A stretch of DNA of 64,000 bases. Origin: Prado023 sp963736425 (GTDB lineage Bacteria; Actinomycetota; Actinomycetes; S36-B12; CAIYMF01). How positions within the stretch are numbered: the stretch's first letter is position 1; every line of letters starts with the position of its first letter. Below, one piece after another: positions 16,475 to 24,586 of this stretch. Both the position numbers and the translations under genes were made by a program. The notes under the pieces were generated by a model. That model was given only the letters and a program-made list of their open reading frames with translations, was not told the DNA's origin and did no database searches. The stretch spans positions 1 through 64,000 of the forward strand of contig CAVTOX010000014.1 of the NCBI GenBank assembly GCA_963736425.1, in the 5' to 3' direction.

Positions 16475-17154
16475 CCTCCCCCGGCGGCTGGGCAGGACGC
16501 CTGACTCAGCGCTGGGTCAGGCTCTACACACGTTCAGCCCCGGCGGGCGACACCGTCGATCGTCGTGCCGAGATGGAGTCGGACCTCTGGGAGCAGGTTG
16601 CGACTCGTACTGCGAGCGGAGCGCCACCAAGGCGGATCAGGCGCGAGCTGGTGGGACGGGCCCTGCGCGGTGTTCCGGCAGACGTGGCGTGGCGGCTCGA
16701 GGTCGAGCAGTCACCGGGCCGGTTGCGCTGGCACGTGCAGCATCCATCGACGGTTCTGTTGTCGACGTGGGCCATCCTGCTCCCCATCAACCTCGTCGCG
16801 GACGGCTTCGCGCACGACGCGAAACGATGGAGCGCGGCCGGCTTCTTGGGTGCCGCGACGGTAGCTCTCGGGGCGTTCATGATCGCCTTCGTCCTGGTGT
16901 CGCTCGTGCAGCGAGCGAAGGCGGGTCTGCGAGCAGCGCCGAGGTCGGCGCGGGACTTGCGGGTCGGCGTCCTGTGCGCGATGGCCGTCGCATTTGCGTT
17001 CTCGGGGATCTGGAGGTTCGCACCTGCACCGTTGTCGTCGATCTCGTCCCTCGCGTGGGGGGCCTTGGGGCTCCTTGCCATCGCGTACGGGCTGCTCGTC
17101 GCGTATGCGTTCACGAGGCGCGTGGCAGTTGACTTTAGGAAGATACCTTCCTAA
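16471..17154 (+). CDS. Membrane protein coupled to PadR regulator
   Basis: This 227-residue protein has a soluble N-terminal region of about 90 residues with a helical, Arg/Glu-rich segment (RRAEMESDLWEQVATR) like the HAAS/permease-prefix modules that accompany PadR genes, then four or so hydrophobic helices (STWAILLPINLVA, AATVALGAFMIAFVLVSLV, GVLCAMAVAFAFSGI, LGLLAIAYGLLVAYAF). The GTG at 16471 overlaps the PadR stop. Function unknown; membrane stress sensing or a transport accessory role is possible. Its stop codon lies within the palindrome at 17134-17155. Confidence 0.75.
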   Translation: MTSPGGWAGRLTQRWVRLYTRSAPAGDTVDRRAEMESDLWEQVATRTASGAPPRRIRRELVGRALRGVPADVAWRLEVEQSPGRLRWHVQHPSTVLLSTWAILLPINLVADGFAHDAKRWSAAGFLGAATVALGAFMIAFVLVSLVQRAKAGLRAAPRSARDLRVGVLCAMAVAFAFSGIWRFAPAPLSSISSLAWGALGLLAIAYGLLVAYAFTRRVAVDFRKIPS

Positions 17155-17157
17155 ACT
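17129..17157 (+). promoter_or_regulatory. Promoter with a perfect palindrome filling the spacer
   Basis: A -35 TTGACT (17129-17134) and -10 TAAACT (17152-17157) are separated by 17 nt. The spacer and edges form a perfect 22-nt inverted repeat (17134-17155): arms TTTAGGAAG and CTTCCTAAA around ATAC. A regulator bound here would block RNA polymerase directly. The promoter drives the gene at 17185, and the palindrome also contains the stop codon of the upstream gene. The nearby PadR protein is the first candidate binder, but this is inference. Confidence 0.75.
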
Positions 17158-17184
17158 GGCGTCCTCCTACATGAGAGGAAGGTC

Positions 17185-17571
17185 ATGACTCCCACCGAAC
17201 GCTGGATTCGTCTCTCGGTTCTTGGCTGGGCCTTGGTGGCTGCCTTCGGGGTCCTCGCGGGACTCTTCGTCGATGATCACGCGACCTTCGGGCTTGTCAA
17301 TGTGGTTGTCGCCGTGGGACTAGCCACCTGGGTCTGGTTGCGTCGCAGTCGACTCGCCCTTGGCGCTTCTTTCGCGATCGGTCTGTTGGTGTTCGTTGAG
17401 CAGCTTGGCTACGTTGTGGCGGGCGTGCGCAGCGGCGAGTACGGGACAGTCTTTGCCCAGGATCTGCTTGGTCTGGCCGGCGGCCTATGCGTCGTGCTTG
17501 GTTCGGGGACCGCGTGGCGCCTGGTAGGCAGGGCGGCAGCGGCCAGTCGAGCGACGGCCGACATCTCCTGA
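17185..17571 (+). CDS. Small four-helix membrane protein
   Basis: This 128-residue protein has four predicted membrane helices (LGWALVAAFGVLAGLFV, FGLVNVVVAVGLATWVWL, LGASFAIGLLVFVEQLGYVVAG, DLLGLAGGLCVVLGSGTAW) with short Arg-rich loops. GAGGAAGG sits just before the ATG. It is controlled by the palindrome-bearing promoter at 17129-17157. No family is recognised. The strong operator suggests an inducible role, for example in drug or envelope stress, but nothing in the protein proves it. The 258 nt after it show no gene. Confidence 0.7.
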   Translation: MTPTERWIRLSVLGWALVAAFGVLAGLFVDDHATFGLVNVVVAVGLATWVWLRRSRLALGASFAIGLLVFVEQLGYVVAGVRSGEYGTVFAQDLLGLAGGLCVVLGSGTAWRLVGRAAAASRATADIS

Positions 17572-17829
17572 GAGAGGCGTGGTTGCGCGTACGACAGCGC
17601 CGTGGTTGTCGAATCCTTCATGGGAGCTTCGGGAATGACGGTGAACAGCGGCCGAGTCCTGCCGCACAAACAAGACGCACGCGACCAGGCAACTCGCAGC
17701 ATGATCCTCACACTCACAGCGCCGTGCGGACGCACCGTGTCGAGCATGGTCGGTCTCGGCTGCACTGGCGTTATCACCGCCCAGAGGGCCCCGCGAATGC
17801 CCTGTCCGGGGCTCGCCTCGTCTTGGTGA

Positions 17830-18423
17830 TCAGTCGAACTCGGTAGCGGTGTCTTGGAGGCGTTGGTGGTAGGACTTCCACCACTTCGCGTCACCGGAGG
17901 GCATGTTCGTGTGCCCGGCCCGCATACCGACTCGGCCGTCGATCAGTTCGCGCAGGATGTCGGCATGGCCCGCGTGGCGACTGGTCTCCACGACGACGGT
18001 GATCATCAGCGTGTTCAGGGTCGGGTACTGCTCCGCTGTGGGCCACCACGGGACGTGCCCGGTCTCGGCGAGCGCCAGCTCTGCGATGGTGCCATCCGAG
18101 TGGGCGCAAGCCCGGCGGTAGAGGCCCACTACCTCGTCACGTGACTCCTCGGCGGTGGCCCACATGTCCGCGTTGGCTTCGGCGTCGTCGTCCCACCACG
18201 GCACAGGCTCGCGCGGTGGTCGGTTGAGCGCCGTCCCGAGGTAGGCATACTCGACGCAGGCCAGGTGCTTGACGAGCCCGAGCAGATTCGTGCCGGTCGG
18301 CACCATCGGCCACCGGACCTGGCGTTCGGAGAGGCCGTCGAGCTTCCAGAGCACGCCCTCACGGAGCCGCTGCAGGTGTCGGTGCAGGACATCCTTGCCC
18401 CTGTCGGCTGCCACGTCGATCAC
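17830..18423 (-). CDS. DinB/DUF664 family protein
   Basis: This four-helix-bundle protein of the DinB superfamily (DUF664 group) has LLGLVKHLACVEYAYLG with the first metal-ligand His, WATAEESRDEVVGLYRRA, and the C-terminal signature VVVETSRHAGHADILRELIDG with two more His. Such proteins bind a divalent metal, and some are thiol-dependent S-transferases; the substrate is unknown. The frame opens at 18453, but the GTG at 18423 (VIDVAADRGKDVLHRHL) gives the family-typical beginning. It stands alone. Confidence 0.82.
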   Translation of the reverse strand: MIDVAADRGKDVLHRHLQRLREGVLWKLDGLSERQVRWPMVPTGTNLLGLVKHLACVEYAYLGTALNRPPREPVPWWDDDAEANADMWATAEESRDEVVGLYRRACAHSDGTIAELALAETGHVPWWPTAEQYPTLNTLMITVVVETSRHAGHADILRELIDGRVGMRAGHTNMPSGDAKWWKSYHQRLQDTATEFD

Positions 18424-18654
18424 ACTCGCACAGCAGTGATCGACCCGCGACACCGGGAGCCATCGGAACCGACCCTCGACTACCAGTCCGCCGACTCCAG
18501 ACCAGCCCCACAGCGCCGCCTGCCGGGCGCCTTCGCGGGGCGAGCGTCGTGGCGCCGGCTGGGAGGTGGCGGATCAGCCTGACGTGGTGTCCAGGCGGAG
18601 AGGCGTGGGGACGAGTCGACTCAACCGCGGACGCGGGGCCGTAGTCTGGCTCCG

Positions 18655-19188
18655 GTGGAGCTCATCACCGCGGAGAGCGATCAGCTCGACGACGCCTGTC
18701 GGCTGGCTTTGCGAGGACTATGGGACGAAGCATTCGGCGACCGCTTCAGCGACGAGGACGCTCAGCACGCCTACGGAGGCGTGCACGTCCTGGCCCACGA
18801 CGGGGGCCGCATCATCGCCCATGCCAGCGTGGTCCCGAGACGAATCAGATTCGGTGACTCGCCCTGGCGCATGGTCGGCTACGTCGAGGCCGTGGCGACC
18901 CGTCCTGATCGTCAAGGCGAAGGAATCGGCCGACGCGTGATGGCAACGCTGCAGAACGAGAGCTTCTCCCGCTGGCCAGTGGCACTGCTCTCGACTGGTC
19001 GTGCCACCGGCTTCTATGAGCGGCTCGGTTGGCAGCGCTGGCTCGGGCTCTCCTACACGGACACCGCCGCAGGCGTGGTTCCCGACGGCGAGCACGGCGG
19101 GATCATGATCCTCCGCGCTGACGCAGCCGAAGTCCCGGACCTATCCGTATCAGTGACCTGCGAGGACCGCGCCGGCGACGCGTGGTGA
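18655..19188 (+). CDS. AAC(2')-I-like aminoglycoside N-acetyltransferase family protein
   Basis: This 177-residue GNAT protein resembles chromosomal AAC(2')-I enzymes of mycobacteria and Providencia in length and order: GGVHVLAHDGGRIIAHASVVPRR, MVGYVEAVATRPDRQGEGIG (acetyl-CoA loop), LSTGRATGFYERLGWQRW and a C-terminal CEDRAGDAW that mirrors the CDWRAGDVW-type end of the family. Known members acetylate the 2'-amino group of aminoglycosides, and some have housekeeping roles. Start GTG at 18655; no strong ribosome site. Resistance cannot be assumed from sequence. It is flanked by unrelated single genes. Confidence 0.72.
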   Translation: MELITAESDQLDDACRLALRGLWDEAFGDRFSDEDAQHAYGGVHVLAHDGGRIIAHASVVPRRIRFGDSPWRMVGYVEAVATRPDRQGEGIGRRVMATLQNESFSRWPVALLSTGRATGFYERLGWQRWLGLSYTDTAAGVVPDGEHGGIMILRADAAEVPDLSVSVTCEDRAGDAW

Positions 19189-19325
19189 TGAGCGCACCCG
19201 CGCGCTGGGCATCACCACCCGCAGGCTCCTGAACCCCCTCGACCTCTCCACGTGGCCCACTCCGCCGCGGATCGCCCACGCAGCGAGGAAGCCCTGGGAC
19301 CGCATGAAGGTCATACGATCCGCTC

Positions 19326-19781
19326 ATGCTCTCCGACTCGTTCGTTTCGCCGGGCTTCGAGCCGCCGACCTCGCTTGTCTCGGATCAGTTCGTCCTCGAG
19401 CCGCTGGGCCCGCAGCACAACGAGGCCGACTACGCGGCGTGGACCTCCAGCATTGAGCACATCCGAGCGACGCCCGGTTATCGGAGTCGGTCCTGGCCAC
19501 CGCTGGAGGGGATGTCTCTCGAGGCCAATCTCGCCGACCTGCGCAGCCATGCCGATGACTTCGCCGTCGGCAAGGGATTCACCTTCACGGTCCTTGACCC
19601 GGCCGACGGCGACGTCATCGGCTGCGTCTACCTGTACCCCCCCGAGTCCGAAGGCCAGGTCAGCGTCCGGTCGTGGGTGCGCGCCGACCGGTCCGACCTC
19701 GACCAACCTCTGGCACGTGCTGTCGCCAACTGGATCATGGCCGAATGGCCATGGCAGCAGTTGGAGCGATTTGGCCGCTGA
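19326..19781 (+). CDS. GNAT-family N-acetyltransferase
   Basis: This 151-residue protein has FVLEPLGPQHNEADYAAWTSSIEHIRATPGY, then FTFTVLDPADGDVIGCVYLYP and a C-terminal SVRSWVRADRSDLDQPLARAVANWI. The order is that of an actinobacterial GNAT subgroup. The canonical Q/R-x-x-G-x-G/A acetyl-CoA loop is weak, so the substrate and even catalytic activity are uncertain. It begins 7 nt after a stretch without clear promoter elements and is followed by a PadR gene. Confidence 0.72.
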   Translation: MLSDSFVSPGFEPPTSLVSDQFVLEPLGPQHNEADYAAWTSSIEHIRATPGYRSRSWPPLEGMSLEANLADLRSHADDFAVGKGFTFTVLDPADGDVIGCVYLYPPESEGQVSVRSWVRADRSDLDQPLARAVANWIMAEWPWQQLERFGR

Positions 19782-19838
19782 CACGCGATCGCGGGGTCGG
19801 ATCCGCATGCCTGCCGCGCCAGGTGACAGGTGGGCGAC

Positions 19839-19853
19839 TATTATGCATTGCAT
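19839..19853 (+). promoter_or_regulatory. -10 element and ATGCA-T-TGCAT palindrome at PadR start
   Basis: TATTAT (19839-19844) is a good -10 whose expected start point falls near 19850-19852, the A of the chosen ATG, implying a leaderless mRNA. The palindrome ATGCATTGCAT (19843-19853) straddles the same bases, a position suited to autorepression. No good -35 is visible. Confidence 0.45.
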
Positions 19854-20193
19854 GGGAGTGGTCGAGAGCCCGACCAACCTGTGGCTCAGGGGGCTGTTGG
19901 ATGTCTGCTTGCTCTCAGTCCTGGAACGCGGTCCGCTCTACGGCTACGAGATGACCAAGCGATTGGCGGATGCGGGACTGGACGTCGTGGCTGACGGGTC
20001 GATCTACCCGGCGCTGGCGCGGATGCAGCGGGCAGGTCTCGTGACGGCGTTCCGTGAGGCGAGTCCCGAGGGTCCGCCTCGGAAGTACTACGAGCTGAGT
20101 GCGCCGGGAGCGGCGCTGCTCGACGTCCGACGGCAGCAGTGGGACGAGTTCACACACGCTGTCTCGAGGGTCCTTGAGCGAGAGGACGGGTGA
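19852..20193 (+). CDS. PadR-family transcriptional regulator (second)
   Basis: This 113-residue PadR protein has LLDVCLLSVLERGPLYGYEMTKRLADAGL, then VADGSIYPALARMQRAGLVTAF as recognition helix, and PPRKYYELSAPGAALLD in the wing. An ATG at 19843 is also in frame; 19852 is preferred because the -10 element ends just before it. It overlaps the downstream membrane-protein gene (GTGATGG at 20190-20196). This is the second PadR plus membrane-protein pair within 4 kb. Confidence 0.87.
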   Translation: MGVVESPTNLWLRGLLDVCLLSVLERGPLYGYEMTKRLADAGLDVVADGSIYPALARMQRAGLVTAFREASPEGPPRKYYELSAPGAALLDVRRQQWDEFTHAVSRVLEREDG

Positions 20194-20669
20194 TGGCCGA
20201 CGTTCTGGTGACGTGCCGAGCGACGTGGAAGCGGCTGGGGGTCCCTGCGACAGCGCGGGCAGACTGGGAGTCCGAGTTGGTGGCGGACCTCGCTGAGGCG
20301 GCCGCGGACGGGGTGGAAGCTTCCAGGTTTGTGGGTGGAGATGCGGCCGGTTTCGCGCGCGAGTGGGCTCTCGCTCGGGGACTCGTCCGAGCTCGGTGGC
20401 ACGTGCTCGGGTGCCTGGTTGTGGCCGGCGTGGTCGGGTTCGGCGCCCTGATGCTGGTGGACCTGATCGCCCGCCCAGCTTGGCTGGACCAGGCGTTCGG
20501 CCAGCAGCGACTCAGCGCCGGATCGTGGCTGGCGCTCTACGGGGCTGATGTCGCCCTCGACTTCCTGACTCCCGTGCTGGCGGCAGTGGCTGTCTACCTC
20601 TCCATCGTCAAGGACGGGCTAGTGCGCACCCCGGCGTCCGCTGAGCCTAAGGGCGGCGACTGGCTGTGA
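20193..20669 (+). CDS. Membrane protein coupled to second PadR
   Basis: This 158-residue protein has an N-terminal helical region (WKRLGVPATARADWESELVADLAEAAADG) like the HAAS module that pairs with PadR regulators, then hydrophobic segments VLGCLVVAGVVGFGALMLVDLIA and FLTPVLAAVAVYLSIV. The start is ATG 20193 or GTG 20190, both overlapping the PadR stop. Function unknown; probably regulated with its PadR partner. Confidence 0.7.
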   Translation: MADVLVTCRATWKRLGVPATARADWESELVADLAEAAADGVEASRFVGGDAAGFAREWALARGLVRARWHVLGCLVVAGVVGFGALMLVDLIARPAWLDQAFGQQRLSAGSWLALYGADVALDFLTPVLAAVAVYLSIVKDGLVRTPASAEPKGGDWL

Positions 20670-20673
20670 CTGG

Positions 20674-21354
20674 TCAGTGCGTGGGTTCCTCTGGGGGTAC
20701 GCCCTTGATGAGGAGCCATAGCGCGAGGCTGACCTCGGCGATGAAGCCGACTGCCCAGGAGGGGTAGCTGATCGCGGGGTATCCGGGTGCGAGGAGTGCT
20801 TGGAGGAACCAGACGAGGACCGCGACGCCGTCCAGGAGGAGCAGCCAACCGAGGAACCGGGGGAGGAACCCCGAGCGCAGGACGAGCCAGCCCAGGGGGA
20901 ACAGCCATGCGGAGAAGAACACCTGGGCCATGATGAAACTGGTCTGGTGGGTGGTGACGGACAGCATCGCCAGGGCGTCGAGTTGCGGGTCGGTGAGTCC
21001 CACGGCGTCGCTCTGCGCGAGAACGGCGAACAGGGGCAGGTAGCTCGCGCACTGCACGGCCACCCCGATCGCGTTGAGTACGAGCAGGAGCAGGGCAAGC
21101 GGTTCGTTGACTGGGCGCAGAAGCACGTAGAGCGCCCAGGCGGTGAGGACGAACAGCAGCGCCGAGCTGATCGCTGCGACCAGCCCCAGCCGGAACAACA
21201 CCTCGTCACCGGTGATGGTCGCGCGCAGCGTGTCCGCGTCGCTGAGCCCGATGTGCCCGAGTTGGCTGGCGAGCACGTTGGCCAGGACGTAGGCCAGGTA
21301 GAGGCCGCCCGCCCAGCGAGCGACCGCGGTCCGTGGCCACGCCGTCCCGATCAC
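20674..21354 (-). CDS. DUF4386-type membrane protein
   Basis: This 226-residue protein has six or so membrane helices (LYLAYVLANVLASQLG, LGLVAAISSALLFVLTAWALYVLL, LALLLLVLNAIGVAVQCASYL, IMAQVFFSAWLFPLGWLVL, FLGWLLLLDGVAVLVWFLQALLA, FIAEVSLALWLLIKG). The order, with GFLPRFLGWLLLLDGV near the end, is that of DUF4386 proteins, whose function is unknown. The ATG overlaps the stop of the upstream membrane-protein gene (ATGA), so the two are coupled. It is convergent with the second PadR pair. Confidence 0.78.
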   Translation of the reverse strand: MIGTAWPRTAVARWAGGLYLAYVLANVLASQLGHIGLSDADTLRATITGDEVLFRLGLVAAISSALLFVLTAWALYVLLRPVNEPLALLLLVLNAIGVAVQCASYLPLFAVLAQSDAVGLTDPQLDALAMLSVTTHQTSFIMAQVFFSAWLFPLGWLVLRSGFLPRFLGWLLLLDGVAVLVWFLQALLAPGYPAISYPSWAVGFIAEVSLALWLLIKGVPPEEPTH

Positions 21355-21869
21355 GGCAGCCCCCCTCGTTCGGTCACCTGTGCGAGGGGACCTGCTCCAG
21401 CCTGCCCTGCCCGGGTGACCAGCCCGACCGCCACCCCGAGGGCCAGGACGCGGATCACGTTGAACACCGTCGCCACGAGCAACCAGTGGCCGGGGTCAGA
21501 CACGCCCGATCGCAACTTCGAGGGCAGCTCGACGACCACGGTGAGAAGGATGAGGGCGGCTGCGCTGAGCCACAGCGCCCGGCTCAGAGGGCCGGTACCG
21601 GGGACCCGCTCCGGGTATCGCACCAGCACCAGAGCCACGACGCTGGCGATGAGCAGCCCACCGACTGCCGCCTCCACGAGCATTGGCACATAGGCAATCG
21701 ACAATGCGGACCGGTATGCGGCGGCGATCGGGGTCACCGAGATGACGAGGTTGGCCGACCAGAACGCAACCGCTCCGGCTACGGCGGGTCTCCGCCAGCC
21801 GCTGCGGGGCGACCCCGCGGGCATCGCACTCCGGGAACCGGACGAGGGGACCTCGACGACATCCATCAT
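21351..21869 (-). CDS. Hypothetical membrane protein
   Basis: This protein of about 172 residues has five hydrophobic segments, including AVAGAVAFWSANLVISVTPIAA, MLVEAAVGGLLIASVVALVLV, ALWLSAAALILLTVVVELP and VATVFNVIRVLALGVAVGLVTRAG. The frame opens at 21911, but the ATG at 21869 (MDVVEVPSSGS) gives a more natural start. It is translationally coupled to the DUF4386 gene. No family is recognised. Confidence 0.6.
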   Translation of the reverse strand: MMDVVEVPSSGSRSAMPAGSPRSGWRRPAVAGAVAFWSANLVISVTPIAAAYRSALSIAYVPMLVEAAVGGLLIASVVALVLVRYPERVPGTGPLSRALWLSAAALILLTVVVELPSKLRSGVSDPGHWLLVATVFNVIRVLALGVAVGLVTRAGQAGAGPLAQVTERGGLP

Positions 21870-22134
21870 CACTCCCACGGGCCAGACCCACGATCCAACC
21901 CGACCCATCATCCCGCCGAACGGGCCCGATAGCGAGGTGGCTGACGCACCGGTAGTGCAGGCGCGGGTGCGTCAAGTAGCCGCGAAGCGCGCACGTTGGG
22001 GCGGGGCATCGCCGCCCCGGTCGACTCGGTGGGACTCGCAGCCAAGCGTGCTCGCGGCTTGACGCGTGGATCGGCTGAGCGTGGCGGAGGGCGGGGGTCG
22101 CTGGCGGCGGGTTCGCGGCCAGTAGGTTCGCTGT

Positions 22135-23139
22135 ATGGGTTTCCTCGAGGCCGATGTCCGCGCGACAGCTCAGGCGGTGGGCTTCTCCGGCGTGGTCCGC
22201 GTCGACCGACGCGGTGTTCCGCGGATCGTCCAGGCGTTCGGGTTGGCCGACCGCGCGTACGGGATCGCCAACACCGCGGACACCCAGTTCGGCACCGCCA
22301 GCGCCACAAAGGGGCTCACCGCGCTGACCGTGATGGCGCTGGTGGAACAGGGCAGGCTCGACCTGGCGACCACCGCCCGGTCGCTGCTCGACGAGGACCT
22401 GCCCGAGATCGCCGACGACGTCACCGTGGAGCACCTGCTGGCCCACCGGTCCGGCATTGGCGACTACTTCGACGAGGACGTGTGTGACGACATCACCCAG
22501 TACGCCATGCCAGTACCGGTCCATCAGCTCTCCACCCCTGAGGAGTACCTCGCCGTCCTCGCCGACCACCCAAGGGTCTTCCCGGCTGGCCAGCGCTTCG
22601 CCTACAACAACGGCGGGTACGTGGTGCTGGCCCTGCTCGTCGAGCGCGCAGGCGGTGCCCCGTACCACGAGCTGGTGCGTCGCCACGTGCTCGAGCCTGC
22701 CGGCATGATCGACACCGCATTCCTGCGGTCCGACGAGTTGCCCGCGCGCGCCGCGCGCGGGTATCTGGCCCGCGGTGGGCTCCGGACGAACGTGCTGCAC
22801 CTGCCGGTGGTCGGCGTGGGCGACGGAGGCGCGTACTCGACCGCGGCCGACCTGCACCGCCTCTGGCAGGCCCTGTATTCCGGCCGGATCGTCTCCCCGG
22901 ACGCTGTCGCACTCATGATGAACCCGCGCAGCGACTGGCCCGAGGAGTCCCGACGCTACGGCTTGGGCTTCCACCTGCACGCAACTGGTGAAGCCGCGTG
23001 GCTGGAGGGCTACGACGCCGGAGTGTCCATCATCAGCCTCCACGAGCCGCGGCAGGACCTCACCTACACCGTCATCTCCAACTGGACCGACGGCGCATGG
23101 CCCATGGTCAACCTGCTCAACCAGCAGCTGGGACTCTGA
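22135..23139 (+). CDS. Serine hydrolase, beta-lactamase/PBP-like
   Basis: This 334-residue class C beta-lactamase-like hydrolase has SATK (S-x-x-K) at about residue 57 and YNN (Y-x-N) at about 160, the nucleophile and second motif of the family. LLAHRSGIGDYFDED is the usual segment between them, and GVGDGGAYSTAADLHRLWQAL the later one. No signal peptide is present, so it is probably a cytoplasmic esterase or peptidase rather than a secreted beta-lactamase. The third KTG motif is not obvious. Its 3' end overlaps a truncated Nudix gene on the other strand. Confidence 0.83.
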   Translation: MGFLEADVRATAQAVGFSGVVRVDRRGVPRIVQAFGLADRAYGIANTADTQFGTASATKGLTALTVMALVEQGRLDLATTARSLLDEDLPEIADDVTVEHLLAHRSGIGDYFDEDVCDDITQYAMPVPVHQLSTPEEYLAVLADHPRVFPAGQRFAYNNGGYVVLALLVERAGGAPYHELVRRHVLEPAGMIDTAFLRSDELPARAARGYLARGGLRTNVLHLPVVGVGDGGAYSTAADLHRLWQALYSGRIVSPDAVALMMNPRSDWPEESRRYGLGFHLHATGEAAWLEGYDAGVSIISLHEPRQDLTYTVISNWTDGAWPMVNLLNQQLGL

Positions 23140-23514
23140 GCGAGATCGCCGGCACGAACACGTCGAATCCCTGCGTCGAGAACCCGTTGGCCCGGGCAAG
23201 GCGACCCGGTGCCTCCAGGTGGCGGCGGTCAGGCCTGTCTCCTCGGCCAACTCGTGGCGCGCCAGATCTACGACGCTGCCGCCGTGGCCCGGTGGCCAGG
23301 ACCCCATCGGGAACTCCCACCCGCGTCGGCCAACCGGGTAGCGGAACTGCTCGACCATCCAGAAGCCGCCCTCCGCCACGGGAATGACCAGGGCGAAGTC
23401 GGGCTTCTGCACGACGCCGTAGACGCCGAGTGACCCATCCGGCATCCGGACCGAGTCCTCCCGGACGGTCATCCACGGATTGGCATGAGCCACACGGGTG
23501 CTCACTTGCTCCAC
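23117..23514 (-). pseudogene. Nudix hydrolase, frameshifted and 3'-truncated
   Basis: From the GTG at 23514 the frame encodes a Nudix start (VREDSVRMPDGSLGVYGVVQKPDFALVIP, FRYPVGRRGWEFPMGSW) and a partial Nudix box (LARHELAEETGL). Near 23190 it shifts; the other frame continues family-like with ANGFSTQGFDVFVPAISL and then stops at 23117. The usual last 30-40 residues are missing where the serine-hydrolase gene ends on the opposite strand. The box has His for the usual Arg and lacks its first Glu. Probably a damaged ADP-sugar-type Nudix gene; the shift could be a sequence error, the truncation could not. Confidence 0.65.
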
Positions 23515-23572
23515 CCCACGATGATTCCTTCATGTCCTTGTTGGGCACTGGCGTGGGTGGGATCATTGGCCC

Positions 23573-23755
23573 GTGGACCCCGTGGACGACCAGCGCGAGC
23601 ACAACCGCTACAAGGTCACCCTCGACGAGCTCGAACGCACCGTCCGCGTTCCTGTCGAGGATCAAGTCATCGAACAACCCGCCGACCCGATCACCGCTGG
23701 AGAATCCGACTGGGACAACGAACGACGGCAGCTGCGCCTGGCAGGTGGCGCCTGA
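23573..23755 (+). CDS. Small acidic hypothetical protein (60 residues)
   Basis: Starting at the GTG at 23573 the frame gives a soluble, charged peptide (DDQREHNRYKVTLDELERTVRVPVEDQ, then IEQPADPITAGESDWDNERRQL). Its composition is protein-like and it sits divergently from the Nudix gene with a 58-nt gap. No strong ribosome site and no family are recognised, so this is a tentative call. Confidence 0.4.
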   Translation: MDPVDDQREHNRYKVTLDELERTVRVPVEDQVIEQPADPITAGESDWDNERRQLRLAGGA

Positions 23756-23914
23756 CCGACCAACTCGAACAGTCACTGACAGCAGGCCAAACCTGGTGCC
23801 GGGGGTGGACGCCCTCGGAGCGATCTGGTCTGATGTGACCGTCTCAGGCGGGCCCGTGCATGGTTTGGGTGGGCGACCGCACCGGTCGCCGGACCTGACT
23901 TCCAGGGAGGCAGC

Positions 23915-24586
23915 GTGAAGCTTCTACTCACCTCCGCGGGCGTGACGAACGCCAGCATCCGCGATGCGCTCGTCGAGCTCCTGGGCAAGCCGATCGCCGA
24001 GTCCACCGCGCTGTGCATCCCCACCGCTCAGTACGGGCATCCGATGGTCGGCCCGGGGGTCAATGCGTGGCAGTTCATCAGCGGCAACTCCCCTCACCCC
24101 ATGGTCGACCTGGGCTGGAAGTCTGTCGGCGTGCTGGAGCTGACCGCGCTGCCCAGCCTCGGCACGGAGTCGTGGGTGCCGCTGGTCCGGCAGGTTGATG
24201 CCTTGCTCGTCGCGGGCGGTGACGTCCTCTACCTGTGCCACTGGATGCGCGAGTCTGGGCTGGCGGACCTGCTCGCGTCGTTGAGCGAGACCGTGTGGGT
24301 GGGGCTCAGCGCGGGGAGCATGGTGCTGACCCCTGCGGTCGGGGACGACTTCATCCAGTGGCGACCCCTCAACGGTGACGAGACCACACTGGGCGTCGTG
24401 GACTTCTCGATCTGTCCGCACCTGGCGCCAGACGGCGAGCCGGGCAATTCCATGGCCGAGGCAGAGCAATGGGCAGCTGGCATCTCGAACCCTGCATACG
24501 CGATCGACGACCAGACCGCCATCACGGTGGTCGACGGAAACGTCGACTTCGTTTCCGAAGGGCACTGGCAACAGCTCCACGCTTGA
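23915..24586 (+). CDS. Peptidase S51 / dipeptidase E-like protein
   Basis: This 223-residue protein has the class I glutamine-amidotransferase-like fold of peptidase E. The nucleophile elbow is GLSAGSM with Ser132, replacing the Cys of true amidotransferases. VAGGDVLYL and a later CPHLAPDG His fit the rest of the active site. Family members cleave Asp-X dipeptides or cyanophycin-type products; the exact substrate is not readable. AGGGAGGCAGC precedes the GTG start at 23915. It appears to be monocistronic. Confidence 0.82.
   Translation: MKLLLTSAGVTNASIRDALVELLGKPIAESTALCIPTAQYGHPMVGPGVNAWQFISGNSPHPMVDLGWKSVGVLELTALPSLGTESWVPLVRQVDALLVAGGDVLYLCHWMRESGLADLLASLSETVWVGLSAGSMVLTPAVGDDFIQWRPLNGDETTLGVVDFSICPHLAPDGEPGNSMAEAEQWAAGISNPAYAIDDQTAITVVDGNVDFVSEGHWQQLHA

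Noticed and set aside
17602..17829. A 75-residue plus-strand frame
   Set aside because: No ribosome site, no domain, and a residue mix typical of chance frames.
21496..23514. A 672-residue frame on the minus strand starting as Nudix
   Set aside because: After the first 110 residues it is the antisense of the serine-hydrolase gene and two membrane-protein regions; GC-rich DNA keeps such frames open.
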